Assembly (NCBI RefSeq): GCF_000412695.1
Contig: NC_021499.1
Coordinates: 1,922,001-1,986,000, forward strand
DNA from: Pseudomonas resinovorans NBRC 106553
GTDB lineage: Bacteria > Pseudomonadota > Gammaproteobacteria > Pseudomonadales > Pseudomonadaceae
Direction: 5' to 3'
Length of the DNA: 64,000 nt
Below, in pieces: positions 32,356-42,740 of the stretch. Within the stretch, counting starts at the first letter, position 1, and each line of letters starts with the position of its first letter. A model generated the notes under the pieces. The model was not told where the DNA came from. It saw nothing but the letters and a program-made list of their open reading frames with translations, and did not search any database. The translations under genes and the position numbers were made by a program.

Positions 32356-33006
32356 ATGACCAACCGCACGCTGAATCTCGACGACGCCCTCTATGGCTAT
32401 CTGCTCGATGTTTCGCTGCGGGAGACCCCGCTGCTGCAACGCCTGCGTGCGGAAACCGCGGCCATGCCCACGGCCCGCTGGCAGATCGCGCCGGAGCAGG
32501 GCCAGTTCATGGCCCTGCTGGTCAAGCTGACGGGCGCCCGGCGCATCCTCGAGGTGGGTACCTTCACCGGCTACAGCGCCCTGTGCATGGCCGCGGAGTT
32601 GCCGGACGACGGCCGAATGGTCTGCTGCGACCTGCCCGGCGACTACAACGCCATCGCCCGTCGCTATTGGCGGGAGGCGGGCCTCGCCGAGCGCATCGAA
32701 CTGCTCCTGGCGCCGGCGCTGGGCACCTTGTCCGGCCTGGCGGATGGCAGCTTCGACCTGATCTTCATCGATGCCGACAAGGCCAATTACCCCGCCTATC
32801 TGGAGCAGGCCCTGCGCCTGGTGCGCCAGGGCGGCCTGGTTCTGTTCGATAACGTGCTGTGGAGCGGTCGCGTGCTGGAAACCGCGCCGGACGATCCCGA
32901 CACCCGCGCCATCCAGGCCCTGAACCTCGCTCTGAAGCACGACCCGCGCGTCGACCTTTCCCTGCTGCCGCTGGGCGATGGCCTGACCCTCTGCCGCAAA
33001 CGCTGA
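32356..33006 (+). CDS. Class I SAM-dependent O-methyltransferase (family 3)
   Basis: 216 residues. SAM-binding motif ILEVGTFTGYSALCMA, acidic FDLIFIDADKANY and metal-site residues in LFDNVLWSGRV, as in caffeoyl-CoA/catechol O-methyltransferases. It uses SAM to methylate a hydroxyl group; the substrate is unknown. It starts 7 bp after the second NlpC/P60 gene and ends just before a repeat and the cobalamin riboswitch. Confidence 0.88.
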   Translation: MTNRTLNLDDALYGYLLDVSLRETPLLQRLRAETAAMPTARWQIAPEQGQFMALLVKLTGARRILEVGTFTGYSALCMAAELPDDGRMVCCDLPGDYNAIARRYWREAGLAERIELLLAPALGTLSGLADGSFDLIFIDADKANYPAYLEQALRLVRQGGLVLFDNVLWSGRVLETAPDDPDTRAIQALNLALKHDPRVDLSLLPLGDGLTLCRKR

Positions 33007-33025
33007 CAGGCAGTCAGGGGGGGCG

Positions 33026-33061
33026 CGGGTAGGGCGGGTTGAGCGAAGCGATACCCATCGA
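33026..33061. repeat. Single TAGGATGGGT-type repeat arm
   Basis: GTAGGGCGGGTTGAGCGAAGCGATACCCATC resembles one unit of the repeats at 429 and 15109, written here only in outline; arms GGGT/ACCC flank GAGCGAAGCG. Confidence 0.5.
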
Positions 33062-33112
33062 TTCCCTGGCTGATCCATCGGGTTTGACGCTGTTCCCCCA
33101 ACCCTCTAACCT

Positions 33113-33320
33113 TCGCCGCTGCCTCAGGTGCCCCCTTGGTTTCGACCCAGGGAGTGAAACAGGGAAGCCGGTCCATTCCTTCGAAGAATCCGGCGCTGCC
33201 CCCGCAACGGTAGGCGAGTAGAACGCCGCAATCGGCCACTGTGCACTGCACGGGAAGGCGCGGCACGGGAGCTCAGGCTCCACTCGCAAGCCCGGAGACC
33301 GGCCTGGTGCAAGCAGGGCA
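33113..33320 (+). promoter_or_regulatory. Cobalamin riboswitch
   Basis: Conserved elements in order: AGGTGCCCCC near the 5' side, GAAACAGGGAAGCCGGT, CTGCCCCCGCAACGGTA, and the B12 box AAGCCCGGAGACCGGCC at 33288-33304. Spacing matches the class-I adenosylcobalamin aptamer. It precedes the TonB receptor gene by about 70 bases and should shut off the receptor and following cob genes when coenzyme B12 is plentiful. Confidence 0.93.
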
Positions 33321-33388
33321 TCGCGGAGCCTTCCGCATGCAGTACCCCCTATAGATGTCGCGCGGGTGGCACGACGGAGATCCAGACC

Positions 33389-35257
33389 ATGATTCGCAAG
33401 CCTTTCATCGGGCCGGCGGCCTTTGCGCTGCTCGGCAGTACCAGCATTTCCCCCTTCCTGGCCGCTGCGCCCCTGACCCTCGACGAGCAGGTGGTCACCG
33501 CCACCCGTAGCGAGCGGCCGGTGCGCGCGAGCCTCGCCGCCACCACCGTGATCGACCGCGCCGAGATCGAGCGCACCCAGGCGCGCTCGGTGCCCGAGCT
33601 GCTGCGCAGTGTTCCAGGCATCACCCTCAGCAACAACGGCGGGCCGGGCAAGCAGACCACGGTGTCCATCCGCGGGACCGAGTCGGACCATGTGCTGGTG
33701 CTGATCGACGGGGTCAAGGTGGGCTCGGTGAGCAATGGCCTCGCCGCCTTCCAGGACCTTCCCGTGGAACTGATCGAGCGCATCGAAGTGGTCCGTGGCC
33801 CGCGCTCCAGCCTCTATGGCTCCGAGGCCATCGGCGGGGTGATCCAGATCTTCACCCGCAAGGGCACGAAGGAGGGCGCCAAGCCCTGGTTCTCCGCCGG
33901 CTACGGTACCCACGACAGCTACCAGGGCGCCGCCGGTGTGGCAGGTGGCGATGGCCGCGCCTGGTACAGCCTCGGCGTGAGCAGCCAGGACACCGACGGT
34001 ATCGACGCGCTCAACGCGCGCAACAGCTACCACGAGCCGGACGACGACGGTTACCGCAACCTGTCCGGTAACCTGCGCGCCGGTTACCGCTTCGACAATG
34101 GCCTGGAACTGGACGGCACCCTGATGCGCGCCAAGGGCCATACCGACCTCGACCTGGTCAGCCCCTACAACCCCGGCGGTGGCCACAACGCCAACGCCGA
34201 CAACGAACAACGCCTGGCCGGCGGTCGTGCGCGCTTCAGCCCCCTGGAGCGCTGGGATGTGACCCTGCAGGCCGGGCGCAGCGAAGACCTCGCCCGCACC
34301 GAGACCGGTGGGCTGTTCTATTCGCGTTTCGATTCCCAGCGCGACTCCGCTTCCTGGCTGAATGACCTGACCCTGGCCGAAGGCCACGTGCTGACCCTGG
34401 GCTACGACTGGCAGCGGGACGAAGTCAGCAGCTCCACCGCCTTCGACCGCGATTCGCGGCTGAACCGGGGCTGGTTCGCCCAGTATCTGGGTGAGTACGG
34501 CCGCCAGGATTGGCAGCTGTCCCTGCGTCGCGACGACAACCAGCAGTTCGGCACCCACGACACCGGCAGCGCCGCCTGGGGCTACGCCCTGACCGACGCG
34601 CTGCGCTTCAGCCTGAGCTACGGCACCGCCTTCAAGGCGCCCACCTTCAACGAACTGTACTTCCCCGACTACGGCAACCCCAACCTGGACGCCGAGACCT
34701 CCGAGAACTTCGAGGCCGGGATCGAGGGCAAGCACGGCTGGGGCCACTGGTCGGTCAACGCCTTCCGCAACGAGGTGGACGACCTGATCGTCCACGACGC
34801 CAACTCCGGCCTCGGGCCCTTCGGCAGCCCCAACAACATTGGCCGGGCCCGCATCGACGGCGTCGAACTGGTGCTGGGCAGCCAGTGGCTGGGCTGGGAT
34901 TGGAATGCCAACGCCACCCTGCTGGACAGCGAGAACCGCTCCCACGACCAGAACCGTGGCAACCAACTGCCACGCCGGGCCCAGCAGGTGTTCAACCTCG
35001 ACCTGGATCGACGCTTCGGCAAGCTCGGCCTGGGCGCTACCCTGCATGCCGAGGGGCGGCGCTTCGACGATGTGGAAAACAACGATCGCCTGGCCGGTTA
35101 CGCCACGGTGGACCTGCGCGGCGAGTACTGGCTGAACGAGGAGTGGCGCCTGCAAGCCAAGGTGACCAACCTGCTCGATGCCGACTACGAAACCGCACAG
35201 GACTTCAACCAACCTGGCCAGGCGGTGTACTTCACTGTTCGCTACCAGGCTCTGTAA
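33389..35257 (+). CDS. btuB: TonB-dependent outer membrane cobalamin receptor, BtuB-like
   Basis: 622 residues: signal peptide, TonB-box region (LDEQVVTATRS), plug domain (VPELLRSVPGITLSNNGGPGKQTTVSIRGTESDHVLVLIDG), then a 22-strand barrel ending in VYFTVRYQAL. Imports corrinoids across the outer membrane using TonB energy. Placement directly behind the riboswitch and ahead of cobO supports a cobalamin ligand. The next gene starts 14 bp later. Confidence 0.94.
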   Translation: MIRKPFIGPAAFALLGSTSISPFLAAAPLTLDEQVVTATRSERPVRASLAATTVIDRAEIERTQARSVPELLRSVPGITLSNNGGPGKQTTVSIRGTESDHVLVLIDGVKVGSVSNGLAAFQDLPVELIERIEVVRGPRSSLYGSEAIGGVIQIFTRKGTKEGAKPWFSAGYGTHDSYQGAAGVAGGDGRAWYSLGVSSQDTDGIDALNARNSYHEPDDDGYRNLSGNLRAGYRFDNGLELDGTLMRAKGHTDLDLVSPYNPGGGHNANADNEQRLAGGRARFSPLERWDVTLQAGRSEDLARTETGGLFYSRFDSQRDSASWLNDLTLAEGHVLTLGYDWQRDEVSSSTAFDRDSRLNRGWFAQYLGEYGRQDWQLSLRRDDNQQFGTHDTGSAAWGYALTDALRFSLSYGTAFKAPTFNELYFPDYGNPNLDAETSENFEAGIEGKHGWGHWSVNAFRNEVDDLIVHDANSGLGPFGSPNNIGRARIDGVELVLGSQWLGWDWNANATLLDSENRSHDQNRGNQLPRRAQQVFNLDLDRRFGKLGLGATLHAEGRRFDDVENNDRLAGYATVDLRGEYWLNEEWRLQAKVTNLLDADYETAQDFNQPGQAVYFTVRYQAL

Positions 35258-35270
35258 CGAGGGATCACCG

Positions 35271-35882
35271 ATGAGCGAATCCGCCGAACGCGACGCCCGC
35301 CACAAGGCGCGCATGCAGCGCAAGAAGGCCGTGATCGACGAGAAGATCGCCCAGGCCCGGGACGAGTACGGGCTGCTGCTGGTGCACACCGGCAACGGCA
35401 AGGGCAAGAGCAGCTCGGCCTTCGGCATGGTGGCCCGGGCCTTGGGCCACGGCCTCAAGGTGGGCGTGGTGCAGTTCATCAAGGGCGGCATGTCCACCGG
35501 CGAGGAAAACTTCTTCCGCCGCTTCCCCGAGGAAGTCAGCTACCACGTGATGGGCGAGGGCTACACCTGGGATACCCAGGACCGCCAGCGTGACATCGAC
35601 AAGGCCCGCGTCGCCTGGGCGGTGGCCCGAGACCTGCTGGACGACCCGGAGATCGGCCTGGTGGTGCTGGACGAGCTGAACATCGCCCTCAAGCACGGCT
35701 ACCTGGCGCTGGACGAGGTGCTGCGCGACATCGAATCCCGCCCGGAACACCAGCATGTGGTCGCCACCGGCCGTGGCGCGCCCCAGGGGTTGATCGACGC
35801 CGCCGACACCGTTACCGAGATGACCCTGGTCAAGCATGCCTTCAAGGCCGGGGTGAAGGCCCAGCAGGGCGTGGAGTTCTGA
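35271..35882 (+). CDS. cobO: Corrinoid adenosyltransferase CobO (BtuR/CobA type)
   Basis: 203 residues. Transfers the adenosyl group of ATP to Co(I) corrinoids. Walker-type HTGNGKGKSSSAFG near residue 43, then VVQFIKG, LVVLDELNIAL and VVATGRGAP, all typical. ATG at 35271 follows GAGGGATCACCG. Its stop overlaps the cobB ATG by one base (TGATG), so translation is coupled. Confidence 0.96.
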   Translation: MSESAERDARHKARMQRKKAVIDEKIAQARDEYGLLLVHTGNGKGKSSSAFGMVARALGHGLKVGVVQFIKGGMSTGEENFFRRFPEEVSYHVMGEGYTWDTQDRQRDIDKARVAWAVARDLLDDPEIGLVVLDELNIALKHGYLALDEVLRDIESRPEHQHVVATGRGAPQGLIDAADTVTEMTLVKHAFKAGVKAQQGVEF

Positions 35883-37171
35883 TGGCCCGTTCCTGCCCCG
35901 CGCTTCTGATCGCCGCTCCCGCCTCCGGCCAGGGCAAGACCACGGTCACCGCCGCGCTCGCGCGCCTGCATGCCCGCCAGGGCAAGCGGGTGCGGGTGTT
36001 CAAGTGCGGGCCGGACTTCCTCGACCCGATGATCCTCGCCCGTGCGTCCGGCGCCCCGGTCTACCAGCTCGACCTGTGGATGGTGGGCGAGGCCCGAAGC
36101 CGCCGCCTGCTCTGGGAAGCGGCGGGGGAGGCCGACCTGATCCTGATCGAGGGTGTGATGGGCCTGTTCGACGGCTCGCCCTCGGCCGCCGACCTGGCGC
36201 GTCATTTCGGTGTACCGGTACTCGCCGTGATCAACGGCGCGGCCATGGCCCAGACCTTTGGCGCCCTGGCCGTGGGCCTGGCCACCTACCAACCGGGCCT
36301 GCCCTTTGCCGGGGTTCTCGGCAACCGCGTCGGCAGCCAGCGCCACAGCGACCTGATCCGCGCCAGCCTGCCGGACTGGATCCGCTGGTACGGCTCCCTG
36401 CCGCGCAGCGCGGAGGTGGAGCTGCCCAGCCGCCACCTGGGCCTGGTGCAGGCCGAGGAACTGGCCGACCTGGATGCACGCCTGGACGCCGCCGCCGATG
36501 CCCTGGCCGCCTCGGCTTCCGTGGAGCTGCCACCGGCGGTGAGCTTCGCCGCGCCGGACGAAGAGGGCATCGAACCCTGGCTGGCCGGGGTGCGCATCGG
36601 CGTGGCGCGGGACACCTCGTTCGCCTTCCTTTACCAGGCCAACCTCGACCTGCTGCAACGCCTGGGTGCCGAGCTGGTGTTCTTCTCGCCCCTGATCGAC
36701 GCCGCGTTGCCCGAGGTGGGCAGCCTCTATCTTCCGGGCGGCTACCCTGAGCTGCACCTGCAAGCGCTTGCCGCCAATCGCGCCATGGCCGAGGCGATCC
36801 GCGCCCACCACAGGGCGGGCAAGCCCATCCTCGCCGAGTGCGGCGGCATGCTCTACCTGCTGGAGGCCCTGACCGACGCCGCTGGCGAGAGCGCCGAACT
36901 GCTTGGCCTGATCCCCGGTCGCGCCACCTTGCAGAAACGCCTGGCGGCCCTGGCACTGCAAGAGGCGCCGCTGCCGGAAGGCAGCCTGCGCGGCCACACC
37001 TTCCACCATTCGCTGCTGGACTCGCCCGTCGAGCCCCTGGTGCGCGGGCTCTGCCCCAACGACAAGCCGGTGGCCGAGGCGGTGTTCCGCATTGGCCGGC
37101 TGACCGCCTCCTACATCCACTTCTACCTGCCGTCCAACCCACGGGCGGCCGCGGAGCTGTTCCGACCATGA
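35882..37171 (+). CDS. cobB: Cobyrinate a,c-diamide synthase
   Basis: 429 residues. ATP- and glutamine-dependent amidation of cobyrinate at positions a and c. N-terminal P-loop IAAPASGQGKTTVT and RVFKCGPDFLDPMI, then a C-terminal glutaminase domain with catalytic Cys in ILAECGGMLYL and His in FTFHHS-like HTFHHSLL. It overlaps bluB by four bases. It is the only early-corrin amidation enzyme in the operon; the ring-forming cob genes are elsewhere or absent. Confidence 0.95.
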   Translation: MARSCPALLIAAPASGQGKTTVTAALARLHARQGKRVRVFKCGPDFLDPMILARASGAPVYQLDLWMVGEARSRRLLWEAAGEADLILIEGVMGLFDGSPSAADLARHFGVPVLAVINGAAMAQTFGALAVGLATYQPGLPFAGVLGNRVGSQRHSDLIRASLPDWIRWYGSLPRSAEVELPSRHLGLVQAEELADLDARLDAAADALAASASVELPPAVSFAAPDEEGIEPWLAGVRIGVARDTSFAFLYQANLDLLQRLGAELVFFSPLIDAALPEVGSLYLPGGYPELHLQALAANRAMAEAIRAHHRAGKPILAECGGMLYLLEALTDAAGESAELLGLIPGRATLQKRLAALALQEAPLPEGSLRGHTFHHSLLDSPVEPLVRGLCPNDKPVAEAVFRIGRLTASYIHFYLPSNPRAAAELFRP

Positions 37172-37818
37172 GCGAGCACGCCTTCAGCGCGGACGAGCGC
37201 GCAGCGGTCTACCGCGCCATCGCCGAACGCCGCGACATGCGCCACTTCAGCGGCGGCGAGGTGGCGCCTGAGCTGCTCGCCCGGCTGCTGGAGGCCGCCC
37301 ATCACGCGCCCAGCGTCGGCCTGATGCAGCCCTGGCGGTTCATCCGCATCACCCGGCCCGAGTTGCGCGAGCGCATCCATGGCCTGGTGGAGGCCGAGCG
37401 AGTCCGTACAGCCGAAGCCCTGGGCGAGCGCTCCGACGAGTTCATGAAGCTCAAGGTGGAAGGTATCCGCGACTGCGCGGAACTGCTGGTGGCAGCATTG
37501 ATGGACGGCCGCGAGGCCCATGTGTTCGGCCGTCGCACCCTGCCGGAAATGGACCTCGCCTCGCTGTCCTGCGCCATCCAGAACCTCTGGCTGGCGGCCC
37601 GCGCCGAAGGCCTGGGGATGGGCTGGGTATCGCTGTTCGAGCCTGAGGCCCTGGCCGACCTGCTGGGCATGCCCGCGGGCAGCAAGCCCCTGGCGGTGCT
37701 CTGCCTGGGGCCGGTGACCGAGTTCTACCCGGCGCCCATGCTGGCCCTGGAAGGCTGGGCGGAACCCCGCCCGCTGGCCGAGCTGGTGTTCGAGAACCAG
37801 TGGGGGGCACGCCCATGA
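37168..37818 (+). CDS. bluB: 5,6-dimethylbenzimidazole synthase BluB
   Basis: 216 residues, nitroreductase fold. It cannibalises reduced FMN with oxygen to make the lower ligand of B12. Signature [39 protein letters not shown] and [21 protein letters not shown] 37168 is set by the ATGA overlap with cobB and by family alignment. It feeds CobT further down the operon. Its presence indicates aerobic dimethylbenzimidazole synthesis. Confidence 0.95.
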   Translation: MSEHAFSADERAAVYRAIAERRDMRHFSGGEVAPELLARLLEAAHHAPSVGLMQPWRFIRITRPELRERIHGLVEAERVRTAEALGERSDEFMKLKVEGIRDCAELLVAALMDGREAHVFGRRTLPEMDLASLSCAIQNLWLAARAEGLGMGWVSLFEPEALADLLGMPAGSKPLAVLCLGPVTEFYPAPMLALEGWAEPRPLAELVFENQWGARP

Positions 37819-38723
37819 GCCTCGGATTGCTCAGCCTCGGCGCCGTGGCCCTGGATGCCCTGTTCGGCGAGCCCAAGGGCTGGCACCCGCTGGTGGCCTT
37901 CGGCAAGTTGGCCAACCGGCTGGAGCGCCGCTTCAACCCCGACGGCGGTGGCTGGCGCAGCCATGGCGTGAGCGCCTGGGTGCTGGCGGTGCTGCCGCTG
38001 ACCCTGGCGGCCTGGCTGCTCTCGCAGCTGCCCTATGTGGGCTGGCTGGTGGGTGTGTTGGCGCTCTATGCCGCCATCGGCCTGCGCAGCCTCAACGAGC
38101 ATGCCGAGCCGGTGGCCGAGGCCCTGGGCGCGGGCGATCTGGAGCGCGCCCGCCAGCGCGTGGGTTATATGGTCAGCCGCGACACCCGCGCACTGGACGA
38201 ACCCGCCGTAGCCCGCGCCGCCACCGAGTCTGTGCTGGAGAACGGCAGCGATGCGGTGTTCGCCGCGCTGTTCTGGTTCGCCGTGGCCGGGGCGCCGGGC
38301 GTGGTGCTCTATCGCCTGTCCAACACCCTGGATGCCATGTGGGGCTACCGCAACGAACGCTTCGAGCGCTTCGGCTGGGCCGCCGCGCGCATCGACGACG
38401 TCCTCAACTACATTCCCGCGCGGCTGGTGGCTCTGACCTACGCGTTGCTGGGCAAGACCGCCACGGCGCTGCGCTGCTGGCGCCGCCAGGCCCCGCAGTG
38501 GGACAGCCCCAACGCCGGCCCGGTGATGGCCGCCGGCGCTGGCGCCCTGGGCGTGGCCCTGGGTGGCCCGGCCATCTACCACGGCGAACTGCATGAACGC
38601 CCGGTGCTCGGCGAAGGCCCGGCCGCCCGCGCTGAAGATATCGGGCGCGCCATGGACCTGGTGCGCCAGGGCGTGCTGCTCTGGCTGGCGGTGCTGATCA
38701 TCGGGGGCTGGCTCCTTGCTTGA
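37815..38723 (+). CDS. cobD: Adenosylcobinamide-phosphate synthase CobD/CbiB
   Basis: 302 residues with several membrane spans (e.g. [68 protein letters not shown]). Attaches the aminopropanol phosphate arm to adenosylcobyric acid. Conserved blocks: [17 protein letters not shown] and [55 protein letters not shown]. It overlaps bluB by four bases and cobC by eight. Confidence 0.94.
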   Translation: MSLGLLSLGAVALDALFGEPKGWHPLVAFGKLANRLERRFNPDGGGWRSHGVSAWVLAVLPLTLAAWLLSQLPYVGWLVGVLALYAAIGLRSLNEHAEPVAEALGAGDLERARQRVGYMVSRDTRALDEPAVARAATESVLENGSDAVFAALFWFAVAGAPGVVLYRLSNTLDAMWGYRNERFERFGWAAARIDDVLNYIPARLVALTYALLGKTATALRCWRRQAPQWDSPNAGPVMAAGAGALGVALGGPAIYHGELHERPVLGEGPAARAEDIGRAMDLVRQGVLLWLAVLIIGGWLLA

Positions 38724-39708
38724 ACATGGCGGACGGCTGCGTGCGGCGGCGCGCCGTCATGGCATTGCCGAGGCCGACTGGCTCGACCTGTCCACCGGCA
38801 TCGCCCCCTATGGCTGGGAACTGCCCGAGGTGCCGGCGGACGCCTGGTCGCGCCTGCCGGAGCGGGACGACGGCCTGGAACTGGCCGCCCGGCGTTACTA
38901 CGGGTGCGATTCCCTGCTGCCGGTGGCCGGTTCCCAGGCGGCGATCCAGGCCCTGCCACGGCTGCGCAAGCCGGGCAGGGTAGGGGTGATCTCGCCCTGC
39001 TATGCCGAGCATGCCCATGCCTGGCGCCGCGAGGGCCACGCGCTGGAGGAGCTCGACAGCGTTCGGGCTGAGGTCGAACTGGAGCGCTTCGACGTGCTGC
39101 TGGTGGTCAACCCGAACAACCCTACCGGCCAGCGCATCCCGCGCGACACCTTGCTGGCCTGGCGCGCGCGCCTGGCCGGGCGGGGCGGTTGGCTGCTGGT
39201 GGACGAAGCCTTCATGGATTGCACGCCCGAATACAGCCTGGCCGGACACTGCCCCCTGCCGGGGATGGTGGTGCTGCGCTCGTTCGGCAAGTTCTTCGGC
39301 CTGGCGGGAATCCGTCTGGGCTTCGTGTTGGCCGAAGCGGCACTACTCGAACGGCTGGAAGAGCTGCTCGGTCCCTGGACTGTCAGCGGACCGGCACGAT
39401 TCCTGGCCAAGGCCCTGCTGGAAGACACTGAAGGCCAGGCCCGCCAGCGCCAGGCACTGCTGCGGGACGGCCAGCGCCTGCAGACCCTGCTGCGGGACTG
39501 CGGCCTGGGGCCCAGCGGCGGCACTGCGTTGTTCCAGCGGCTGGTCCGCGACGATGCCGCCGCCCTGCATGAATTCCTCGCCGCGCGCGGCATTCTCACC
39601 CGGCTGTTCGCCGTACCCGCCAGCCTGCGTTTCGGCCTGCCGCCGGACGAGGCCGGCTGGGCGCGACTGGGCCGGGCATTGATCGACTATTCCAAGGAGC
39701 GTCCATGA
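38716..39708 (+). CDS. cobC: L-threonine-O-3-phosphate decarboxylase CobC (TTG start)
   Basis: 330 residues, PLP aminotransferase fold class I. Makes (R)-1-amino-2-propanol phosphate for Cob[33 protein letters not shown] and the PLP lysine in [18 protein letters not shown] are visible. The best start is TTG at 38716, giving MLEHGGRLR, the usual N terminus of Pseudomonas CobC, and an eight-base overlap with cobD; no ATG or GTG gives that N terminus. A rare start inside an overlap suggests strong dependence on translational coupling. Confidence 0.9.
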   Translation: MLEHGGRLRAAARRHGIAEADWLDLSTGIAPYGWELPEVPADAWSRLPERDDGLELAARRYYGCDSLLPVAGSQAAIQALPRLRKPGRVGVISPCYAEHAHAWRREGHALEELDSVRAEVELERFDVLLVVNPNNPTGQRIPRDTLLAWRARLAGRGGWLLVDEAFMDCTPEYSLAGHCPLPGMVVLRSFGKFFGLAGIRLGFVLAEAALLERLEELLGPWTVSGPARFLAKALLEDTEGQARQRQALLRDGQRLQTLLRDCGLGPSGGTALFQRLVRDDAAALHEFLAARGILTRLFAVPASLRFGLPPDEAGWARLGRALIDYSKERP

Positions 39709-41174
39709 CGACCCTCATGGTGCAGGGCACCACCTCCGATGCCGGCAAGAGCACCCTGGTGACGGCCCTGTGCCGCTGGCTCAAGCGCCAGGGCGTGGCG
39801 GTTGCGCCGTTCAAGCCGCAGAACATGGCACTGAACAGCGCGGTGACCGCCGACGGCGGCGAGATTGGCCGTGCCCAGGCGGTGCAGGCTCAGGCCTGCG
39901 GGCTGGCGCCCCATACCGACATGAACCCGGTATTGCTCAAGCCCAATACCGACATCGGCGCCCAGGTGATCATCCACGGCCGCGCCGTCACCAGCATGAA
40001 TGCCGTCGCCTATCACGACTACAAGAAGGTCGCGATGGCGGCGGTGCTGGAGTCCCACCAGCGCCTGCGGGCCCAATACCCCGTAGTGCTGGTGGAAGGC
40101 GCCGGCTCGCCGGCGGAGATCAACCTGCGCGCCAACGACATCGCCAACATGGGCTTCGCCGAAGCGGTGGACTGCCCGGTGATACTGGTCGCCGACATCG
40201 ACCGCGGCGGCGTCTTCGCCCATCTGGTGGGCACCCTGGAGCTGCTGTCGGCGAGCGAGCAGGCGCGGGTGAAGGGTTTCGTCATCAACCGCTTCCGTGG
40301 CGACATCGCCCTGCTGAAGCCGGGCCTGGACTGGTTGGAGCAGCGCACCGGCAAACCCGTGCTCGGCGTGCTGCCCTACCTCACCGACTTCCACCTGGAG
40401 GCCGAGGACGCCATCGACCTGCGCCAGGCGGGCAAGGCGGCGGATGCGCTGCGGGTGGCGGTGCCGGTGCTGCCGCGTATCAGCAACCACACCGACTTCG
40501 ACCCGCTGCGCCTGCATCCCCAGGTGCAGCTCGACTTCATCGCCCCCGGCCAGCCCATACCGCCGGCCGACCTGATCATCCTGCCCGGCTCCAAGAGCGT
40601 GCGCGCCGACCTCGCGCGGCTGCGCGAACATGGCTGGGACCAGGCCCTGCAGCGCCACCTGCGCTACGGCGGCAAGGTGCTGGGCATTTGCGGCGGCTAC
40701 CAGATGCTCGGCCGGCGCATCGCCGACCCCCATGGCCTGGAAGGCCCGGCAGGGGAGAGCGCCGGTCTCGGCCTGCTGGATATCGACACCGTGCTGGAGC
40801 CGGAGAAGCAGCTGCGCAACGTCCGCGGCCGGTTGCTGCTGGAAGACGCGCCAGTGAGCGGGTACGAGATCCATGCCGGCGTCACTGGGGGGGCCGGCCT
40901 CGACACACCGGCCGTGGCCCTGGACGACGGCCGCACCGATGGCGCCCGCAGCGCCGATGGCCAGGTCATGGGCACCTACCTGCACGGCCTGTTCGAGTCC
41001 AATGCGGCCTGTTCGGCGATCCTGCGCTGGGCGGGGCTCGCGGACGTGCAGGCGGTGGACTACCAGGCCCTGCGCGAGCGTGATATCGAGCGCCTGGCCG
41101 ACCAGGTCGAGCAGCACCTGGACACGCGCCTGCTCGCGGAGCTCTGTGGCATCCGGGAGAACGCCCATGCCTGA
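39705..41174 (+). CDS. cobQ: Cobyric acid synthase
   Basis: 489 residues. Glutamine-dependent amidation of four carboxyls (b, d, e, g) of adenosylcobyrinate diamide. P-loop [30 protein letters not shown], central [15 protein letters not shown] and C-terminal glutaminase with catalytic Cys in [11 protein letters not shown] and His in GTYLHGLF. Four-base overlap with cobC and eight-base overlap with cobP. Confidence 0.96.
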   Translation: MTTLMVQGTTSDAGKSTLVTALCRWLKRQGVAVAPFKPQNMALNSAVTADGGEIGRAQAVQAQACGLAPHTDMNPVLLKPNTDIGAQVIIHGRAVTSMNAVAYHDYKKVAMAAVLESHQRLRAQYPVVLVEGAGSPAEINLRANDIANMGFAEAVDCPVILVADIDRGGVFAHLVGTLELLSASEQARVKGFVINRFRGDIALLKPGLDWLEQRTGKPVLGVLPYLTDFHLEAEDAIDLRQAGKAADALRVAVPVLPRISNHTDFDPLRLHPQVQLDFIAPGQPIPPADLIILPGSKSVRADLARLREHGWDQALQRHLRYGGKVLGICGGYQMLGRRIADPHGLEGPAGESAGLGLLDIDTVLEPEKQLRNVRGRLLLEDAPVSGYEIHAGVTGGAGLDTPAVALDDGRTDGARSADGQVMGTYLHGLFESNAACSAILRWAGLADVQAVDYQALRERDIERLADQVEQHLDTRLLAELCGIRENAHA

Positions 41175-41688
41175 GCTGATCCTCGGCGGCGCCCGTTCCG
41201 GCAAGAGCCGGCTGGCGGAGAAGCTCGCCACTGAAAGCGGATTGAAGGTCGTCTACATCGCCACCAGCCAGCCCCTGGACGGTGAAATGAGTGCGCGGGT
41301 GGCCCATCACCGCGCCCGCCGGCCGGACCACTGGGGTCTGGTGGAGGAGTCGGTTGAACTGGCCCGGGTGCTGCGCGAGCATGCCGCTGCCGACACCTGT
41401 CTGCTGGTGGACTGCCTGACCCTCTGGCTGACCAACCTGCTGATGCTGGACGACCCGGCGCGCCTGGATGAGGAGCGCGAGGCGCTGCTCGACTGCATCG
41501 CCACGCTGCCCGGCCGCGTGCTGCTGGTGAGCAATGAAACCGGCCTGGGCGTCGTGCCCCTGGGCGAGCTGACCCGTCGCTATGTCGACGAAGCCGGCTG
41601 GCTGCACCAGGCCCTGGCCGAACGCAGCGAGCGGGTGATCTTCACCGTCGCCGGCCTGCCCATGACCCTCAAGGGAGACCCCCTATGA
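41167..41688 (+). CDS. cobP: Bifunctional adenosylcobinamide kinase / cobinamide-phosphate guanylyltransferase
   Basis: 173 residues. P-loop [18 protein letters not shown], the guanylylated His region [13 protein letters not shown] and [12 protein letters not shown]. It phosphorylates adenosylcobinamide and adds GMP to give the GDP-activated form for CobS. Start ATG 41167 is set by the P-loop position; the frame overlaps cobQ by eight bases and cobT by four. Confidence 0.95.
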   Translation: MPELILGGARSGKSRLAEKLATESGLKVVYIATSQPLDGEMSARVAHHRARRPDHWGLVEESVELARVLREHAAADTCLLVDCLTLWLTNLLMLDDPARLDEEREALLDCIATLPGRVLLVSNETGLGVVPLGELTRRYVDEAGWLHQALAERSERVIFTVAGLPMTLKGDPL

Positions 41689-42740
41689 CCCTCGATTGGT
41701 GGCGCAACCCCTGCCAGCCCCTGGACCCGATCGCTCGCGGCAAGGCCCAGTCCCGCCAGGACCAGTTGACCAAGCCCCGTGGTGCCCTCGGCCAGTTGGA
41801 AGAACTGGCCATCACCCTGGCCTCCCAGCAGGGCCGCGAGCGGCCGTGCATCGATCGGCCCTGGTTCGCCGTGTTCGCGGGCGACCATGGCGTGGTGGAG
41901 GAGGGGGTTTCCGCCTACCCGCAGGCGGTGACCGGCGAGATGCTGCGCAACTTCGTCCGTGGCGGCGCCGCCATCAGCGTGCTGGCGAAAACCCTTGGCG
42001 CCACCCTGGAGCTGGTGGACCTGGGCACCGCGCTGCCCCTGGAGCCGCTGCCGGGCGTGCTGCATTTGCATGTGGGTGCCGGCACCGCCAACTTCGCCCG
42101 TGAGCCGGCGATGACCGCCGCCCAGTGCCTGATCGCCCTGCAAGCCGGCCGCGCCAGCGTCGAGCGCGCCCTGGCCAGCGGTGCCGATCTCTATGTCGGC
42201 GGTGAGATGGGCATCGGCAACACCACTACCGCCAGCGCCCTGGCCTGTGCCCTGCTGGGCCTGCCGGCAACCGCGCTGGCCGGCCCCGGAACCGGGTTGG
42301 ATGACCAGGGCGTGACCCACAAGATCCAGGTGATCGAGCACGCCCTGGCGCTGCACCGCGACGGTTGCGACAGCCCCCAGGAAACCCTGCGCCGCCTCGG
42401 CGGTTTCGAAGTGGCGGCCCTCACCGGCGCCTATCTGGGCTGTGCCCAGCTGGGCCTGCCGGCCCTGGTGGACGGCTTCATCTGCAGCGTCGCGGCGCTC
42501 TGCGCGGTGCGCCTCAACCCGGCCTGCCGCGAGTGGCTGCTGTTCTCCCACCGTTCCGCCGAGCCTGGCCATGTGGCCGTGCTCGAGGCGCTGGAGGCGC
42601 GGCCGCTGCTGGACCTGGGCCTGCGCCTGGGCGAGGGCAGCGGTGCCGCCATCGCCCTGCCACTGCTGCGCCTGGCCTGCGAGCTGCACGATGGCATGGC
42701 GACCTTCGCCGAAGCTGCGGTATCGGACCGGCCGGTATGA
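41685..42740 (+). CDS. cobT: Nicotinate-nucleotide-dimethylbenzimidazole phosphoribosyltransferase
   Basis: 351 residues. Makes alpha-ribazole phosphate from dimethylbenzimidazole (from BluB) and nicotinate mononucleotide. [35 protein letters not shown] and the catalytic Glu in [18 protein letters not shown] are present. Overlaps its neighbours by four bases on each side. Some Pseudomonas annotations call this gene cobU. Confidence 0.95.
   Translation: MTLDWWRNPCQPLDPIARGKAQSRQDQLTKPRGALGQLEELAITLASQQGRERPCIDRPWFAVFAGDHGVVEEGVSAYPQAVTGEMLRNFVRGGAAISVLAKTLGATLELVDLGTALPLEPLPGVLHLHVGAGTANFAREPAMTAAQCLIALQAGRASVERALASGADLYVGGEMGIGNTTTASALACALLGLPATALAGPGTGLDDQGVTHKIQVIEHALALHRDGCDSPQETLRRLGGFEVAALTGAYLGCAQLGLPALVDGFICSVAALCAVRLNPACREWLLFSHRSAEPGHVAVLEALEARPLLDLGLRLGEGSGAAIALPLLRLACELHDGMATFAEAAVSDRPV

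Noticed and set aside
33014-35497. 827-codon frame antisense to the TonB receptor
   Set aside because: Same shadow effect; composition is Val/Gly/Gln/Ala-rich without motifs, and it overlaps the riboswitch.
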